Shown one piece after another: positions 33,430 to 45,112 of a stretch of DNA of 64,000 nt. Location: positions 27,742,863-27,806,862 of the forward strand of contig NW_025336481.1 in NCBI RefSeq assembly GCF_004798865.1, written 5' to 3'. The notes beneath the pieces are model-generated. The model was not told where the DNA came from. It ran no database searches and was given only the letters and a program-made list of their open reading frames with translations. This DNA is from Varanus komodoensis. Its lineage: Eukaryota; Chordata; Lepidosauria; Squamata; Varanidae. Each line of letters begins with the position of its first letter. The stretch's first letter is position 1. Both the position numbers and the translations under genes were made by a program.

Positions 33430-34566
33430 CCATGGTCAGTTAAGCAATCCAATATCCCATTTCATATGTCCTCACTAGGAAGGGCACCATTCAATTAGTA
33501 GAAAGCAGAGCCACACCACTCGTCTGCCCTAGTACAACCTGCATTCCTGGTTCCACCATTAAGTGGTGCTAGCCAGCAGATGCCTGGGTGGCATAGAGCA
33601 GGAATAAAAGGTGGAAGGGCAGAACTGGGCACACAGCACACCCTGCCCTGCACTTGCTCGGCTAGATTTCTTTCTCCAGGTGCAGTGGAGATGCTGTTCT
33701 ATTGCAGGTGTTGAAACAATAAACTCCAAGTCCTCTCAGCTTCTGTATGTGGGATTGCGGGGGAGGGGGGAGCATTTTGTCCTTCTTAGGCATGCCCTGC
33801 TGTCACTGGTTCTTGGCATTCATATATTGAGTATGGAAGTATACATGGAGCTCCACAGGAGCAGGACATAGAACATCTCCACATGGCGAGGATCCCTAGT
33901 AACTCAGGGTCCAAACTGTACATAAAGTCTCAATAGGTTCAGCTATTCACACCTAAGTTCCCTTTCACAGACATCCCTGCTCAACAAATGGCCACTGAGT
34001 GGGCAAGGCCAATGCTGGGTGATCCAAAGAACCAGCTGAGTGGTTGTGTTTCCTGTTAACCATATGGAGTCTCTTCATATGAAGGTGGCTTACACCTTTC
34101 GGATGCTACCTTTTGAAAGGAAAGTTCAATTATGTGTCATTAAGGAACCTTATAGATGTCCCCATCTGGCTTTTCACAGACTGTTGCTTAAAGCATCTGT
34201 TTGGGCATATTTGAGGCACAATCTTGAGTGCTTTCTCTATAAAAGACTGGGATTATAGTCCCCAAAGAAAACTCAGTTTTCTTGCCTTCTCTTTCTCCAA
34301 AGGACATATTTGATCTCCAAAGGAATTCTTAGAAACTACACTTGGTCCAAAATTCAGCTTTCATTTTCTTTCTTTGTTTATGGATCACTTATGTTAAAGA
34401 AATGTCTAAGCAATTTAAAAAAGCATGTCTTTGTGCAGCTTTCTAACTGGATAGTGCTGGAGACAACAGATGCTTTCAGCTTTGAAAAAAGTTCCTGGAT
34501 CAAGTTTAAAGGAATTATGTAGTTAAACACTGCCTCTTCCCATATGAACTTAAACATTCTTGAAGA
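33430..34566. other. stretch with a possible LTR-like piece
   Basis: Between about 33590 and 33760 there is an AATAAAAGG box and, 110 bp later, an AATAAAC signal, an arrangement seen in old LTRs. I could not find TG...CA ends or a target duplication, so the call is weak. No gene is seen in the rest. Confidence 0.3.
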
Positions 34567-34870
34567 TCTGCCCCAGAGGCCTTGCTACAAATCTTTGCCT
34601 TTTCAATTACACCTGAGGTAGAATTTTCTCCATGGTGGCACCAGATGATTGAAATGTCTTCCCAGCAAAAGACCTTTCCCCTTGGTGATAACCTTCTGAT
34701 GTCAAGCAAATACTGGTCTGTTAAAGGTGGCATTTGTACCTTCTAGATATGAAAGGGATTGCCTTCTCCTCCTCCTCCTTCCTCCTGACTGCTTTCTTTG
34801 CATTTATTTCTACTGATTAAGTTGCATTTCTGCTGCTTAATTGATTGAATTTAGGTTCTGTTTGGTTTTA
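34567..34870 (+). mobile_element. possible L2-clade LINE 3' fragment
   Basis: A reading FSMVAPDD-NVFP near 34630-34670 resembles the L2 block AFSVVAPHLWNALP, followed by LLMSSKYW and a T-rich 3' UTR with a CTGTTTGGTTTTAAAGCTGC segment. The match is short and degraded. Confidence 0.4.
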
Positions 34871-37588
34871 AAGCTGCTAGATGATCCTTTTTCTAAACAA
34901 TAACTTGAGGACCTGAAGACAATGGGTTGAGTTCTTAGCATCTCTTGAGTCATCTCTCTTCCCACCACTTTTCCTATTAATCACTTAATATTTAAGATCT
35001 TGGATAGAAAGCTAAAATAAACTTTTGGCCAGAAATTACTAAGAGAATCCCAACCCCAGCACAAACTGTTAATAATGTTTGAAATGTGCACAGCCTACCA
35101 GAAACTTAAAATGATTTATTTCCATTATTTACAGAATGATCAAACCCAAAATCTGTGGTAGGGCCCTGTTGGGAGCTTGTTCCCACCCTGCCTTCTGTCT
35201 TTCAGAACAATAGGAAATAGCTTCTTTTTTTTGGGGGGGGGGGGGTGGGCTCATCATTTTTGTATATCCAGCAAACTATAGCCCGTGAAGAAAGAGTCTC
35301 TGAGTATGCACAGAACAGTTCATTGAACCCAAACTAAAAACTAATTGTGAGAGTCATCCTTTTGAGTAACCCTGGACCCCACACCTCTGGGAGTGCACTT
35401 CCAGAGACAGGCAAGCCTCTTAGCTGTATGCAGCCCTTCTAGCTGGCTCTCAACACTGCTTCAGGAGCACACCAAGGTAATCTTGTTCCCATGATTCCCC
35501 TCCTAGCACTTGCAGACCGTCACTTCTCAGGATCTGCCTGAATACCCGGAGATGGTGGCCTTCAGAAAAGACATTCTGTTACTTATGCCTCTTTCTCTGG
35601 GGGTGTCATTTGCCAGGCCTCATCTTCCTTACCAGAAAAATCCATGTCACCCTGACCCTGAAACATGTACCTAGAACAACTGCATTGTTAATTCCCAACA
35701 ACCTTGAATTCCACTTTTGGAATGGTTTAACCAACCTCTCAGGACTTAATCTGCTGGTGGCACTATACCCCATTAGAGCTGTACCATATGAACAAAGCTT
35801 TATCACCAGACTTCTGGGGCAACTACAGAAAGCAATTCAATTGTGTTTGGTGGGAGTGCAAGGAAGTTCAGTAATGTTGCCCACACAATGTTTTCCCAGT
35901 ACCCAACTGCAACCTTATTATCAATCTTGCTGGTCTCATACTCCAGAAACTTACTTTTTGCTGGTAGCAACTGTCATTGCAATAGTCAACCACTAGAACT
36001 TGAAAATGAGCTTCACAATATGGGGGATGTATGAAAAGCTGGGTCACATCTGAGCAGAGTTTTGAGAAAGTTGCCACAGTGGAGAATAGTCCTGAAAGGC
36101 ATATCAAAATATGACTGCAAGACAGACACTTGATTTCCATTTATAGCATTTGTGGATGGAATTCCCAGGCCCTGAGACTCAAAGTACACCAGTTAACATT
36201 CTGGAAGATCACTGTGCTATGTTGGTTAATTGACAATAATTGAAATAAGAAAGGAACCACAGATAGTTTCGTTAAAAGTGGCATGCAAATATTCTAATAG
36301 ATGAAATATATAGATGGAGTTGCTTCAAGTCAGGCCATGATGGGTTCTCTTTTGAACCCTCTGGGAAATGTTGCTTTTCTACCAGAATTGGAAATTCCTG
36401 TTCCTTTTACCCATTGAGTCACCAGTTCTACTGTCTAATAACAAACTAGTACTGCTTTAATGTGAGATTGTATTTCTGGATTTAAACCCTACCTGCCTAC
36501 CCAAACTGGTGCCACTGTCTGGGAATGGTAATTGTTTGTGCTGTCTTTATCAGCTGCAATTGCAGTTTTGTTTAAGAAATCCAAATGACTAAACAGTGAT
36601 TTTTAAAAGTTTCATTTTTTTTGCCAGTATGGTGCATTAAGCTCCAATTTTTAGTGATGCAAGGTATTACAAACATATTGGAAAGTTACTGATTATAAAA
36701 AAATGATGTAAGAAGTGGTGAAGAAAACAAGATAAATAATAAGTTTAAAAATCTATGCTTAATTCAGGGTTTTCAATTTTTTACTTTTTAAAACATATTT
36801 TTTAGGATACTCTGCAAAATGAAGGAAATCTATGTATCTTCCAACCATCTGTCTGGGTACCAAAATAGGCCCTGCTGTTAAATATATTTCAACTTCTAAA
36901 GCAAATGGTTGCCTTTCAAGGCAAAAACACTCAGTGCTAAGTTGTTTTTGGCGCTGCTGCTGGAAGATCCTATACTAATCAATGCTTTTTATTTACCTGC
37001 ATAATACGTCAGATCAAACTGAAAAGCGCATAGGGTACAGTTTGAATGTGGTTTCCAAGTGCTAAATCTAAGGCACCATGCACTGATGGAGTGGGGAAAT
37101 GAAAGGCCTAGTTTGTATGGTAGCTATTTTAGTTATTAGGGATTTCAGAAGGATTTTATAACATACAATAAAGTATGGTCCTTTATATTTTTACTCAGTG
37201 TTATGCTTTGATCTCAATATTCATCCCCTTTGTATTACCTTTTATTTTCAGCTGCAGAGTCAGGCAGATCAAATCACTCATAAATGAGCTAGGCAAAGCT
37301 TGCCTGTATTGTCTACACATTTGAGTTATATTCTGGCCATGCAATATTTTTTTTAAAAGAAACTTTATGTAAAACTGGGGTTATATCAGTCAGGTAATGA
37401 TTGTGCAGTTGTTTCTGTCAGGTTCAAAGGCTTTTCATTTTTGATAGATGCTGATGTCATTATTTTATATACAGCATTTACAGTGGAATGTAACAGAATA
37501 ACTTCAAATGTCAGCCCCAGGTTTATGAATCAGTTCAACAGTCATTTGGTTGAGGGCCAAGTATGTTTTTTTTCCCTCAGAGAACTCC
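34871..37588. other. AT-rich stretch, no gene seen
   Basis: A 128-codon plus frame at 35610-35996 shows no domain and I do not recognise it. A G13 tract lies near 35234-35246. The block about 36500-36760 is free of repeats and TAAT-rich; it could be conserved non-coding DNA. No other feature is supported. Confidence 0.45.

Positions 37589-37630
<42 letters not shown>
37589..37630. repeat. (GA)n microsatellite
   Basis: About 20 GA units with one A interruption near 37621. Confidence 0.95.
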
Positions 37631-37700
37631 ACAAAATTCTCATTCCATGTTTTGGAGGTGCTGTAATGCATTGGCTGTAATGTACATAATTGGATCATCA

Positions 37701-37795
37701 CCCAGGCTAGTTTTCCTCAACCTGATGTGTTGACTACAGTTTCCAGTATCCCCAGCCAACATATTCCACCACATCTGGAGAACACCAGGGTAGGA
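37701..37795. repeat. palindromic MITE, both arms present
   Basis: Left arm CCTCAACCTGATGTGTTGAC, centre CCCCAGCCAACATATTCCAC and right arm CACATCTGGAGAACACCAGG fold back on each other. This matches the squamate foldback family with CCTCCAGATGTGTTGGACTA arms. The region 37796-39061 has no other feature that I can support. Confidence 0.6.
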
Positions 37796-39061
37796 GACTC
37801 TGAGGAATGAAACAGATATAAATTTAAGTCTAGGTTTTAAAAGCTATAAGGTTTCCATAGATAGATGTGGATGTAGATATAACTCTATAAAAGATGTAAC
37901 AGAGTGATGCAGTTCTTAAAAGCCCCCTTCTATTCCTCTCCATTAGTATTCCAATCTTCATTATACTTATGCTAGAGCTGAAAAAAGAAAAGAGGCACAA
38001 CTTCTAAACAGATTCAAAATCATGTCTGTTTTGGCCCTCATTTATGTATTAGCTCAGTTCAAAGGAACCAGGCAAGGAGTTGAGTCCTGTGTGGGTAGAG
38101 TAACACTGAAAAGACCCCTAACCACATCTTAATACTAGTATGTATGATACCTGTATGGGGTCCAGGTACTTTTATCCTACAAAGCGTGGTGGAAATGCAT
38201 TTAAGATCACTGAACCAGCAAGATTCAAGCTTACCAAAGTTTTCTGAATGTCAAAGCTTATTCTGTCTCAAGTCTATATCAGATGACTATTTTTAGTTTT
38301 GTTTTTTCTTTCTCCATAAAAAATTCTGGAATCTTCCAAATGTATGTATCAGTTCTATGCATCTCGAATGTAAGCATTCTCCATTGATTGAAGTGTATTT
38401 TTGCATATTTTTCAAAAGGACACATTTTCATGCACTTTTTTCAAATGTACACATGTAGACAAATGCATTTATTTTGGTCTGTGAATCATTTTGCATGCTC
38501 TGAAATATATGAACCTTGACCACAGATAGGTTCCAAATCTGTGTTTGGTCTGGAAGGAGTGAACTGGGCAAAATCCTGATCAAAATCAAACTGAAACTAA
38601 TTTTGCATACAGTGTCAACTGCTAGGAAGCTAAATGACTGTGGTGTTTACCTCTTGTGCTTTCTAAACATTGCTTTTCATACACCACACATGTCTGGGCC
38701 TCTTCATTGCAACATTCAGACACAGCTGGTAGCTTCAGACACTTGTAGCCATAACTCTTGCAGACACTCAAGATGTCTTTATTTCCTTTTTATTTTTGAC
38801 GCATAATACTGTTCGCTACAAAGCAGCTCAGCTTTCCACTCTCATTCCTCACCTGCTGGCATCCTTCACTTGTATTAATCTGTTGCTTGCAGTACGACAT
38901 TTCTTGATTACTTGGTCTGAATTGCATGAGGGATGCTGCTGCTTTGTCAAAGGGCACAGAGTGACTCCAGAGCAGAGGAGAAAGAAGAGATGCCCCCCCC
39001 CCCCCAGCTCACTTTCATGGTCCCAGCCCACAGGTGGTCCATCTCATTTATTTAGTTCATT

Positions 39062-39177
39062 AGGGTGCAATCCCATGCATTTAGATTGAGAGGATAGTAC
39101 CCACCAGCACCAAGCCATGTCGGCGTATACCAACATGCAGAGCATTTTTCTGTTGTAACATGCATAGGATTGTACTT
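39062..39177. repeat. palindromic MITE of the GGGTGCAATCC type
   Basis: It begins TTAGGGTGCAATCCCATGCA and ends ATGCATAGGATTGTACTTTA, mirror images with a few mismatches, about 115 bp apart. TTA is seen at the left edge, and a TTA can be placed at the right edge. The same ends occur around the BovB copy at 46849-47968. TTA flanks would fit PIF/Harbinger-derived MITEs, but that assignment is inference. Confidence 0.6.
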
Positions 39178-39204
39178 TAGTTACTTGGTTGGTTAGTTAG
39201 CTTT

Positions 39205-39570
39205 TATCCTCCTGGAACTGTGTGCACTCCAGATGTGTTGGATTGCAACTCCCATCATTCCCAGCCAGCAGCACCAGTGTGGCATAGTGGTTCAACTATT
39301 GAATGGGGCCTGCATTCTAGTTCCTACTTGGCCTGGAAGCTCACTGCATGACTTTGGGCCAGTCACTGACTCTCAGTTTAACCCACCCCACAGGGTTGTT
39401 GTGAGGATAAAGCAGAGAGGAACAGAAAGATTCCATAACCAGCCCTGGTTTCTTTGCAGAAAATGGTGGGATATATATAGTGTGTGTTTGTTTGCACTTA
39501 TGTGTGTGTATAAAATAAATAAATAAATACATCTGGAGGGCACTAGGTTAGAGAAGACTGGCTTATACAG
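39205..39570. repeat. palindromic MITE split by a SINE
   Basis: Left arm at 39205-39272: CACTCCAGATGTGTTGG, ATTGCAACTCCCATCATTCC, CAGCCAGCA. Right arm at 39529-39570: ACATCTGGAGGGCACTAGG, TTAGAGAAGACTGGC. A SINE occupies the middle. The internal part of the right arm (the mirror of GCAACTCCCATC) is missing, so the insertion came with a deletion or the MITE was already shortened. Confidence 0.7.
39273..39528 (+). mobile_element. tRNA-derived SINE, squamate type, inside a MITE
   Basis: The head CCAGTGTGGCATAGTGG with TTCAACTATTG is the decayed A-box region. The middle has GGAAGCTCACTGCATGACTT, GGGCCAGTCACTGACTCTC and CACAGGGTTGTTGTGAGGAT, which are hallmarks of the common squamate SINE. The tail has AAATGGTGGGATATATATAG, a TG/TTTG-rich piece and (AAAT)n. 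No clear target duplication is visible. Internal promoter boxes are degenerate, so it is inactive. Confidence 0.9.
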
Positions 39571-42500
39571 AATACTTCGGAAGAAATGCTTTTTTTAAGG
39601 AATAAAATGCACAATAGAAAAGAACAATAGAAAAGCGGTAGAATGAACCCAAAGTTACCTAAATGAATGTCCACCTGCACAGCAGAATTTCCCTTCCATC
39701 CCTTCCTCTCCTGGCAGGTGCCTGTGTGTCCCTCAGATTGACTGCAAAGTGTTCCCTAACCCCTATCCAGCAGATTTGCGAGGCATACCATGAGTGACAG
39801 AGATGGGACAGATTTTGATATTGATGATACGGCAATGGTTAGGACAAAAGGATACCACTGGATTCAACCTAAGAGATTATTGACAACATTCATCTATGTA
39901 AGTTTCATTCATTTCTGTAAATAAGACTAACACTGCTTGTAACTAATGGCAGCCCATTGGATTCTCCTGATCTGGTCTGGCTATAAATGCTTTCAGCCAG
40001 GATTTTGCCTGACGGTCCCCCGATACAGTCTTGTTGAGTGTTTCCTACCCTTTCCCCAGGCCACCTCTGCTTGCGTGCTCCTGCCTCCATCTGCCATCTT
40101 TCCTACCTGTCTGCCAACCAGTCCTGCCTATCTTTCTTCCTCCATTTCCATTCCAGTTACCCTCAGAATTGCTGAACCACTGGTGCAACTACAATTTCAG
40201 CACCCTCCAACTGATGGGGCCTGAAACTCAGGACAGCACAGAAAACTATATGATAGTTCAAAGAATAGATGTAGTTTTCAGTGTTAAATAAGTTTCCCTT
40301 TCCACGTATACAAAGGATAGAAAATAAAATCTGAAAAGCAGCTTTGGAAAGGATGCATGGTTCTACTGGACTCTTGAAATATATTCATTTACAGTAATGA
40401 CAGGCATTTTTGACATTAAAATCCTTGTTGGGAATGGATTTTCCTGTTACATATTTACTTCAGATCAATGTTTCTAGCCTTACCAAAATAAAATGAGCCT
40501 ATAAATCTTTCTGAATTTGACCCTTTCACATTCCTGTCCAATCATGCGAGAAAAAGACTCTACACTAAAATGCAATTACAGGGTCACCTCATTCTTCTGT
40601 CAGCCCCAGTGGGAATTAAAATCCCTGAAAAGTGCCATCAAGCAATCAATTATTTAAACAGAGGATGACACTCTGCAAGTATTTATTGTTTTAAAATTGC
40701 CAGTAAACCACAAGAAAAGCCATATAAATTACCTACAATCCTGGTAGCATCTTTTTCTGGTCACCTCATGTTGAATTTGAATATAAAGTTAGTTTTGCAT
40801 TAATCTGACTTTAAGGTTTGAAATGTGTGATGTGTTAACATGGTTAAAGAATCCTATGTTTCTTTTTGAGTTCAAAACAAAGTGACAGCTCTTGATGTCA
40901 AAACAGCTGTCACTGTACGATGTGTGGGTACAATTAAACATTAGAGTTGAGAAAAATTAACTGTGTCTGCATTTGGGGAAAGAGGAGAATGGCACATATA
41001 ATATACAGACACTAAAGCCTGGGTCAGCTAGAGCCTCTTTATCTGGCCTTTAACATAGGAATACAACCCACCCAAGGATTCACAGATACAAGAGTGGGAC
41101 TAACTCCTACATCCCTTGCAGGTATCTGGCCTGCCTTGTGGGTGAGCCACTTGGCCCCAGGCTCAAGAGATCTTCCCCTTTGTCTAGACTAGACATCTGT
41201 ATAAGAGACTCTCTCAGCTGCTTTATGTCCTCCTTGTTGAGAGCACACTGTTGTGGGTGCACTATTCCATTTATACTGTACTGAGACTCGAATGACAAGG
41301 AGAAGAGTAAGATGCTTATTCCAAGGATGATGGAAGACAGAAATGCCATACAGTGAAAAGGTCCAACATGTTAGAGCTGTGATCTGATGCTTCTACCTGT
41401 CTTGGGTTGGGCTCACATAGTTTGATGTGCAGTAACTAAGGATGAATAGGAATTTGGTTTTGGTTCACAAATCATCATAACCTGCCCTGTTTGAATCCAG
41501 AAGCACAATTGAGGGCACAAGTTTTGCAATTTTATTTTATTTTTTGGAAGACAGTTTCCATAGCCAGCCAGTTACTTATATCTTCTGTCACCTTCTAGGA
41601 ACCAGTTTTGACATAGCATTGCAGATACTGAAAATATAATTCTTGTTGTGGTGGATCAAAAGATGATTTCTCATCAGTGTGATAGATACCTAGGATTAGC
41701 TGGTCACAAGCTGGAAGTTGACTGTTCAAGAATATATTACATTGCTACTATTAACTTTGTGGTCATTTAATCTTCCTCTGCAGTATAACAAATTAGCAAA
41801 CAAACAAACCTTAACAGTACCCCATGTTCAAAGCTACCCATGGCAAGGCTTAATAATGAAAGGTCACTGTCTGAATGTTCCCCTATGCCACCCAGAAGTT
41901 GCAATCAGCATAACAACAGGTTTCAGGTTTCAGCTAATACAGGTAATTTCAGCTGAAACTTTCATGATTCAAGATCAAATTAGCATAAACCTCAGTGGAT
42001 TGCAGAAGTGTGTTTGTTTTTGAGGGACTAATTTGCTTCTTTCCTTGGCAAACAAAGCAGACTAAGGTAACCCATAGTTAAGGCCTTTTTGTGCCCCAAA
42101 TGTCTGAGATCTGAAAGTGTTCTAATGGCCTATTGGTTTGGAGCTTTTGATAGGGGGTGTGTGTGGGGGGGGGGAGTGTTCCAGGCATGCTTAGTTTATA
42201 GAAAGAAAACTGGAAAAGGCAGGTGGTTGAAATTTTGGGCCACCGTGAACTAACCTGTAGATAATAATGTCCTAGAAGAACTAGGTTTACTTATGTGCAA
42301 AAACTCAACAATGTGTCTGGGGCTGGACAGTCATGGCAGGATACAAGATGAGGTAATTAAACTTTTAGGTATTTACTAAGAATAAACCTAAACATACAAC
42401 CCAAATGTGTAAACTCTGTAAACTATATCTTGCATTCATAGATCTGATGGTTATAGAAGCTTCTTTATAAAACAATCAGTCACAGCTGCAGGTACCAATG

Positions 42501-42749
42501 CACCCCTGGGTAAATATCTTGCTGCCTGACAATAATTCCTATCTTTCCCAGGTTTTGTTTCATTTTTTTTAAATGCCAAGCTTCCTTGCTGGCAAGTAGG
42601 ATCACTCTGAAGTAAAGAGAGGCCCTTTAGTATCTTCCATCTTCTAAAGGATGGCAGAGACATGCAAGCTGATATTTTCATTTGCAACACAGTCATTTTC
42701 CCAGGGAAAGTTGCTCAAATTGCCAAATGTGCCTACAGGTCCCCCAAAA
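39571..42749. other. 3.2-kb AT-rich stretch, no gene seen
   Basis: No exon-like ORF and no recognised transposon. The 40380-40760 part is even in composition and free of repeats and could be conserved non-coding DNA. A G9 tract with TGTGTGGG lies near 42159-42174. Confidence 0.5.
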
Positions 42750-43095
42750 GATGACCTACCCATGATTAAAACAATACCATTCCATTAAAATAATTATGGT
42801 GATCAGAGAAATGCCTGGGCAAACAGATGTATTTTGAGTTTGTGGAGGAGGCATTCCACACAAGGAATCCTCATGACCTCAATGGGGAGATGATTCCACA
42901 TGGTAGGTACCATAACCCTGAAGGCCCTCCTCTGCACCATACCAAATGTGACCTACAAGATTGGTGTATAGAATCAATCTCCCCTCTCAGAACAGAGAAT
43001 GGACTGATCCATATAGAAGAAGACAGTTTCTGTGATAATCTGATCCTGAGCTGTTTGGGCCCTACAACCAGCGGCAGCACTTTGAATCTGGCTCT
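42750..43095 (-). mobile_element. L2-clade LINE, C-terminal part (decayed)
   Basis: On the minus strand the fragment reads from a FKVLxLV-like block (AGATTCAAAGTGCTGCCGC) through a SLIWISPFSVLRGEID piece to CRRGAFRVMVP-like, an NHLPIEVMRIP block and ECLLHKLKIHLFAQAFL, collinear with the L2 ORF at 16346 (compare RRRAFSVVAPHLWNALPREV). Frameshifts separate the blocks. The 107-codon plus-strand ORF here (42827-43150) is its antisense shadow. Confidence 0.7.
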
Positions 43096-44444
43096 TGCTA
43101 ATCGGAAGTCAGTTCACAATTTTAGCATAGGCATCATAAATGCACTGTAAGATAGTCTACTGATTTTTCAAAGCATCATTTTGAAGCATACTGCATTTTC
43201 TGTTTTTATTTTATTTCTGACCATGCTTCCAAGACTTCTAAGTAGAGCAGAGAAGTGGGAGCAAGCTAGGTGTTCTGATGTCCACCCTTTCAAATGAAAC
43301 CACAAACTCCTGCCCGAGTTTCAATTTGACAGATGAAACCCAAGCTGCCCCATAAAATACATGTATGAAGAGCACCTATTCCTGATTTATGGCCAACCAG
43401 GACTCTCCTCTTCCATTCTCTTGTTATTGCATATTTGGTTTGAGCCACATATATTGTTTGGATCTTAATAAAAAGAAGCCCACCTGTCCAATGAAGGGAC
43501 AGCCTGAGGACAGAGTGCAGTTCTGTGCACAAGAGCATCATATAGTAACAATTTTGGGCCAACCTCTATTAAACATATGTACCCATCTCTCAAAATGTCA
43601 GCTTTCTTAACCAAAGCAGTTCATCCAAGCAGCCAATTATTGTGAACTGAATATATAAACTGAGTACTTTTGAGAAATGTTTATGGATAAGGATTCATTA
43701 ACTGTTGAACTTGAATATGGGGAATCTGCTCTGTTGCAGTGTTGTTGTTTTCCTCCTTTTTAGTTTCCTGTAGCATTGACTGAATACTCCCAGCTGCCTG
43801 CCTCTTCTGCTTTTATCTTAGGAAAGAGGAAACTTTCAGGGAACCTGTTGCCTGATCAGAGCACATTTCCTCCTCTAGGTCATGGGCAGAAGAAGGTGTC
43901 ATGCTGCTTTTGTAAACATTCTAGTGGAATCATAAAGGATGTTAGAAGCAGAGTGGGCTGCTGCAGCTGCTTCAACTACAATGGTTGCTTCTTTGATATT
44001 TCCAGCTTGAGTGCCAAGAGGTTTGGTTCATGTTGACCGAATAGCTTTGTGCTACATTTCAGCTAGAGGCTGAAGGGAAACAGCTCTAGGACGTGGTTGA
44101 TATCAGTAACACTCTCATCTTGAGTCCTATCATAATTGGATTTTGCCCAGAATAAGAACCTTGTTTCTTTCTCTCTTTTTTATTGTTTCGGGGAAAAGAT
44201 GCAATATTTATAGAGTCAAACAATTGGTATTATAGGATATCTCTATGTTTTCTCTTCTGCCATGTATGCTCAGACTCCTTTTTCTCTCATTAGAGTGAAA
44301 ACCTTCCTGAAAGTGGAAGGAATAATACCCTGCAGTCTGGACAATGAACCTGGAATGAAAAATCAGACAAAGAAACCAAAATGTAAGCAATGTGCATGCA
44401 GTGTAATGTTATACATGGGGTGATGGGGTGTGGGCGTTGATCCA
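43096..44444. other. stretch up to the assembly gap, no gene seen
   Basis: Short ORFs (under 91 codons) without known domains. An 86-codon plus frame (43776-44036) has a CCFCKH and CCSCFNYNGCFF cysteine-rich look but no flanking exon signals that I can support. Confidence 0.5.
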
Positions 44445-44544
44445 NNNNNNNNNNNNNNNNNNNNNNNNNNNNNNNNNNNNNNNNNNNNNNNNNNNNNNNN
44501 NNNNNNNNNNNNNNNNNNNNNNNNNNNNNNNNNNNNNNNNNNNN
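44445..44544. other. assembly gap of 100 N
   Basis: Exactly 100 N, the usual placeholder for a gap of unknown size. The ORF reported across it is meaningless. The distance between the two flanks is unknown. Confidence 1.
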
Positions 44545-44639
44545 TGGATTCGACCCTCTTCTACATTCCTCTGTAATATTGATTACATTTCATTGATTTA
44601 CTCCCAAAATAGCAGCATTGAAAGTCTAAAATTAGACAA

Positions 44640-45112
44640 TTTTATTTATTTTGACAATAATAGGCTGCCCTAGAACAGCATTCATAGGGTAGTTCACAAT
44701 AGAAATAAAATAATTTAAAAACCAATAACTGTATAAAGCAGGACAAAAACAGTTGCAGAGAGCAAATACAGGTTAATATTAAGATGAGAAAGGCCTGGGA
44801 AAGTATAGAAGTATCCTTCAGTACAACTCCCCACTCCACCAAACAAAACAAAACACAATAAATTCCACATGAGCCTTTCCAGACAGGGAACTCCAAAGTT
44901 GGTTGCCACCCACTATCATATCTATCATATTTACTTGTCACATGTTGGCTGAGATAGACAGTTAGAGAAGGATTGGCAAAGAAAACATAGAAACATAGAA
45001 ACAGAGCGAGTCAGAAGGGGGTCAGGAAATGCCAAGGTCTGTTTGCCTACATGAGGAAAGAGATGGTCCTTCAGATTCCCTGGTCCTAAAACATGAAAGT
45101 CCTTAAAAGAGA
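44640..45112 (-). mobile_element. L2-clade LINE, 3' half, with a CR1 scrap
   Basis: The low-coordinate end TTTATTTATTTTGACAATAA and GGCTGCCCTAGAACAGC are the antisense of an L2 tail. The high end has GATGGTCCTTCAGATTCCC, TGGTCCTAAAACATGAAAG, TCCTTAAAAG, which is antisense to the L2 block that encodes FKVLxxTYKALN. A piece at about 44983-45017 (AAACATAGAAACATAGAAAC then GAGTCAGAAGGG) is a minus-strand CR1 3' terminus lying inside it. Confidence 0.55.

Noticed and set aside
35610-35996. 128-codon ORF as a gene
   Set aside because: No recognisable motif, overlaps antisense ORFs of similar size, likely chance.
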